Shown in pieces: positions 6,249 through 6,267 of a stretch of DNA of 6,267 nucleotides. The number at the start of each line of letters is the position of its first letter. Position 1 is the stretch's first letter. The stretch is from JAQVPN01 sp036170435 (GTDB lineage: Bacteria; Patescibacteriota; Gracilibacteria; BD1-5; UBA6164). Where the stretch lies: assembly GCA_036170435.1 (NCBI GenBank), contig JAVHPF010000104.1, forward strand, positions 1 through 6,267, given 5' to 3'. A model generated the notes under the pieces. The model was not told the origin of the DNA. It did not search any database and saw nothing but the letters and a program-made list of their open reading frames with translations. Made by a program: the position numbers and the translations under genes.

Positions 6249-6267
6249 GTTTTTTTCAGTATTATCT

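Overview
The window reads as AT-rich DNA from an uncultivated bacterium that uses genetic code 25 (UGA = glycine), the code of the Patescibacteria/CPR lineages Absconditabacteria (SR1) and Gracilibacteria. Under the standard code nearly every gene shatters at TGA. With TGA read as glycine, five coherent proteins appear. The UGA glycines fall where their families need glycine: inside the Walker A loop of an ATPase (GKT-G-MGKS) and after the Trp of YFQWG in a Fib_succ_major-type domain. UGG still encodes Trp. TAA and TAG are the stops used.

Layout. (1) 3-431, plus strand: C-terminal part of a polysaccharide pyruvyl transferase-like protein, cut by the window start. (2) 433-470: a perfect palindrome acting as the shared terminator of convergent genes. 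(3) 474-1100, minus strand: a type IV pilin-like protein with a perfect consensus sigma70-type promoter at 1134-1162. (4) 1229-1672, plus strand: a small membrane-anchored protein with an RN-x-x-A-H motif. (5) 1676-1825: a 150-bp multi-hairpin, MITE-like intergenic element. (6) 1908-4364, plus strand: an 818-aa VirD4/TraG/TraD-like ATPase. (7) 4521-6194, plus strand: a 557-aa prepilin-type protein ending in a Fib_succ_major-type domain, probably a surface adhesin on a pilus-like scaffold. Genes 6 and 7 are each followed by the same 38-nt terminator sequence.

Every complete gene appears to be its own transcription unit, with a promoter or promoter candidate close upstream and an AT-rich leader of about 20-30 nt without a Shine-Dalgarno sequence. 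Functionally the window leans to the cell surface: envelope polysaccharide modification, two type IV pilin-like proteins and a DNA/protein-pumping ATPase. These lineages are thought to be host-attached or predatory, so attachment and transfer are plausible roles, but this is inference. The most unusual items are the pilin-adhesin fusion, a 12-bp hairpin made of two copies of a CCGG-centred palindrome inside that pilin's leader-peptide coding sequence (a similar pair lies at 1-34), and the MITE-like element. I see no CRISPR array, tRNA, rRNA or transposase gene.
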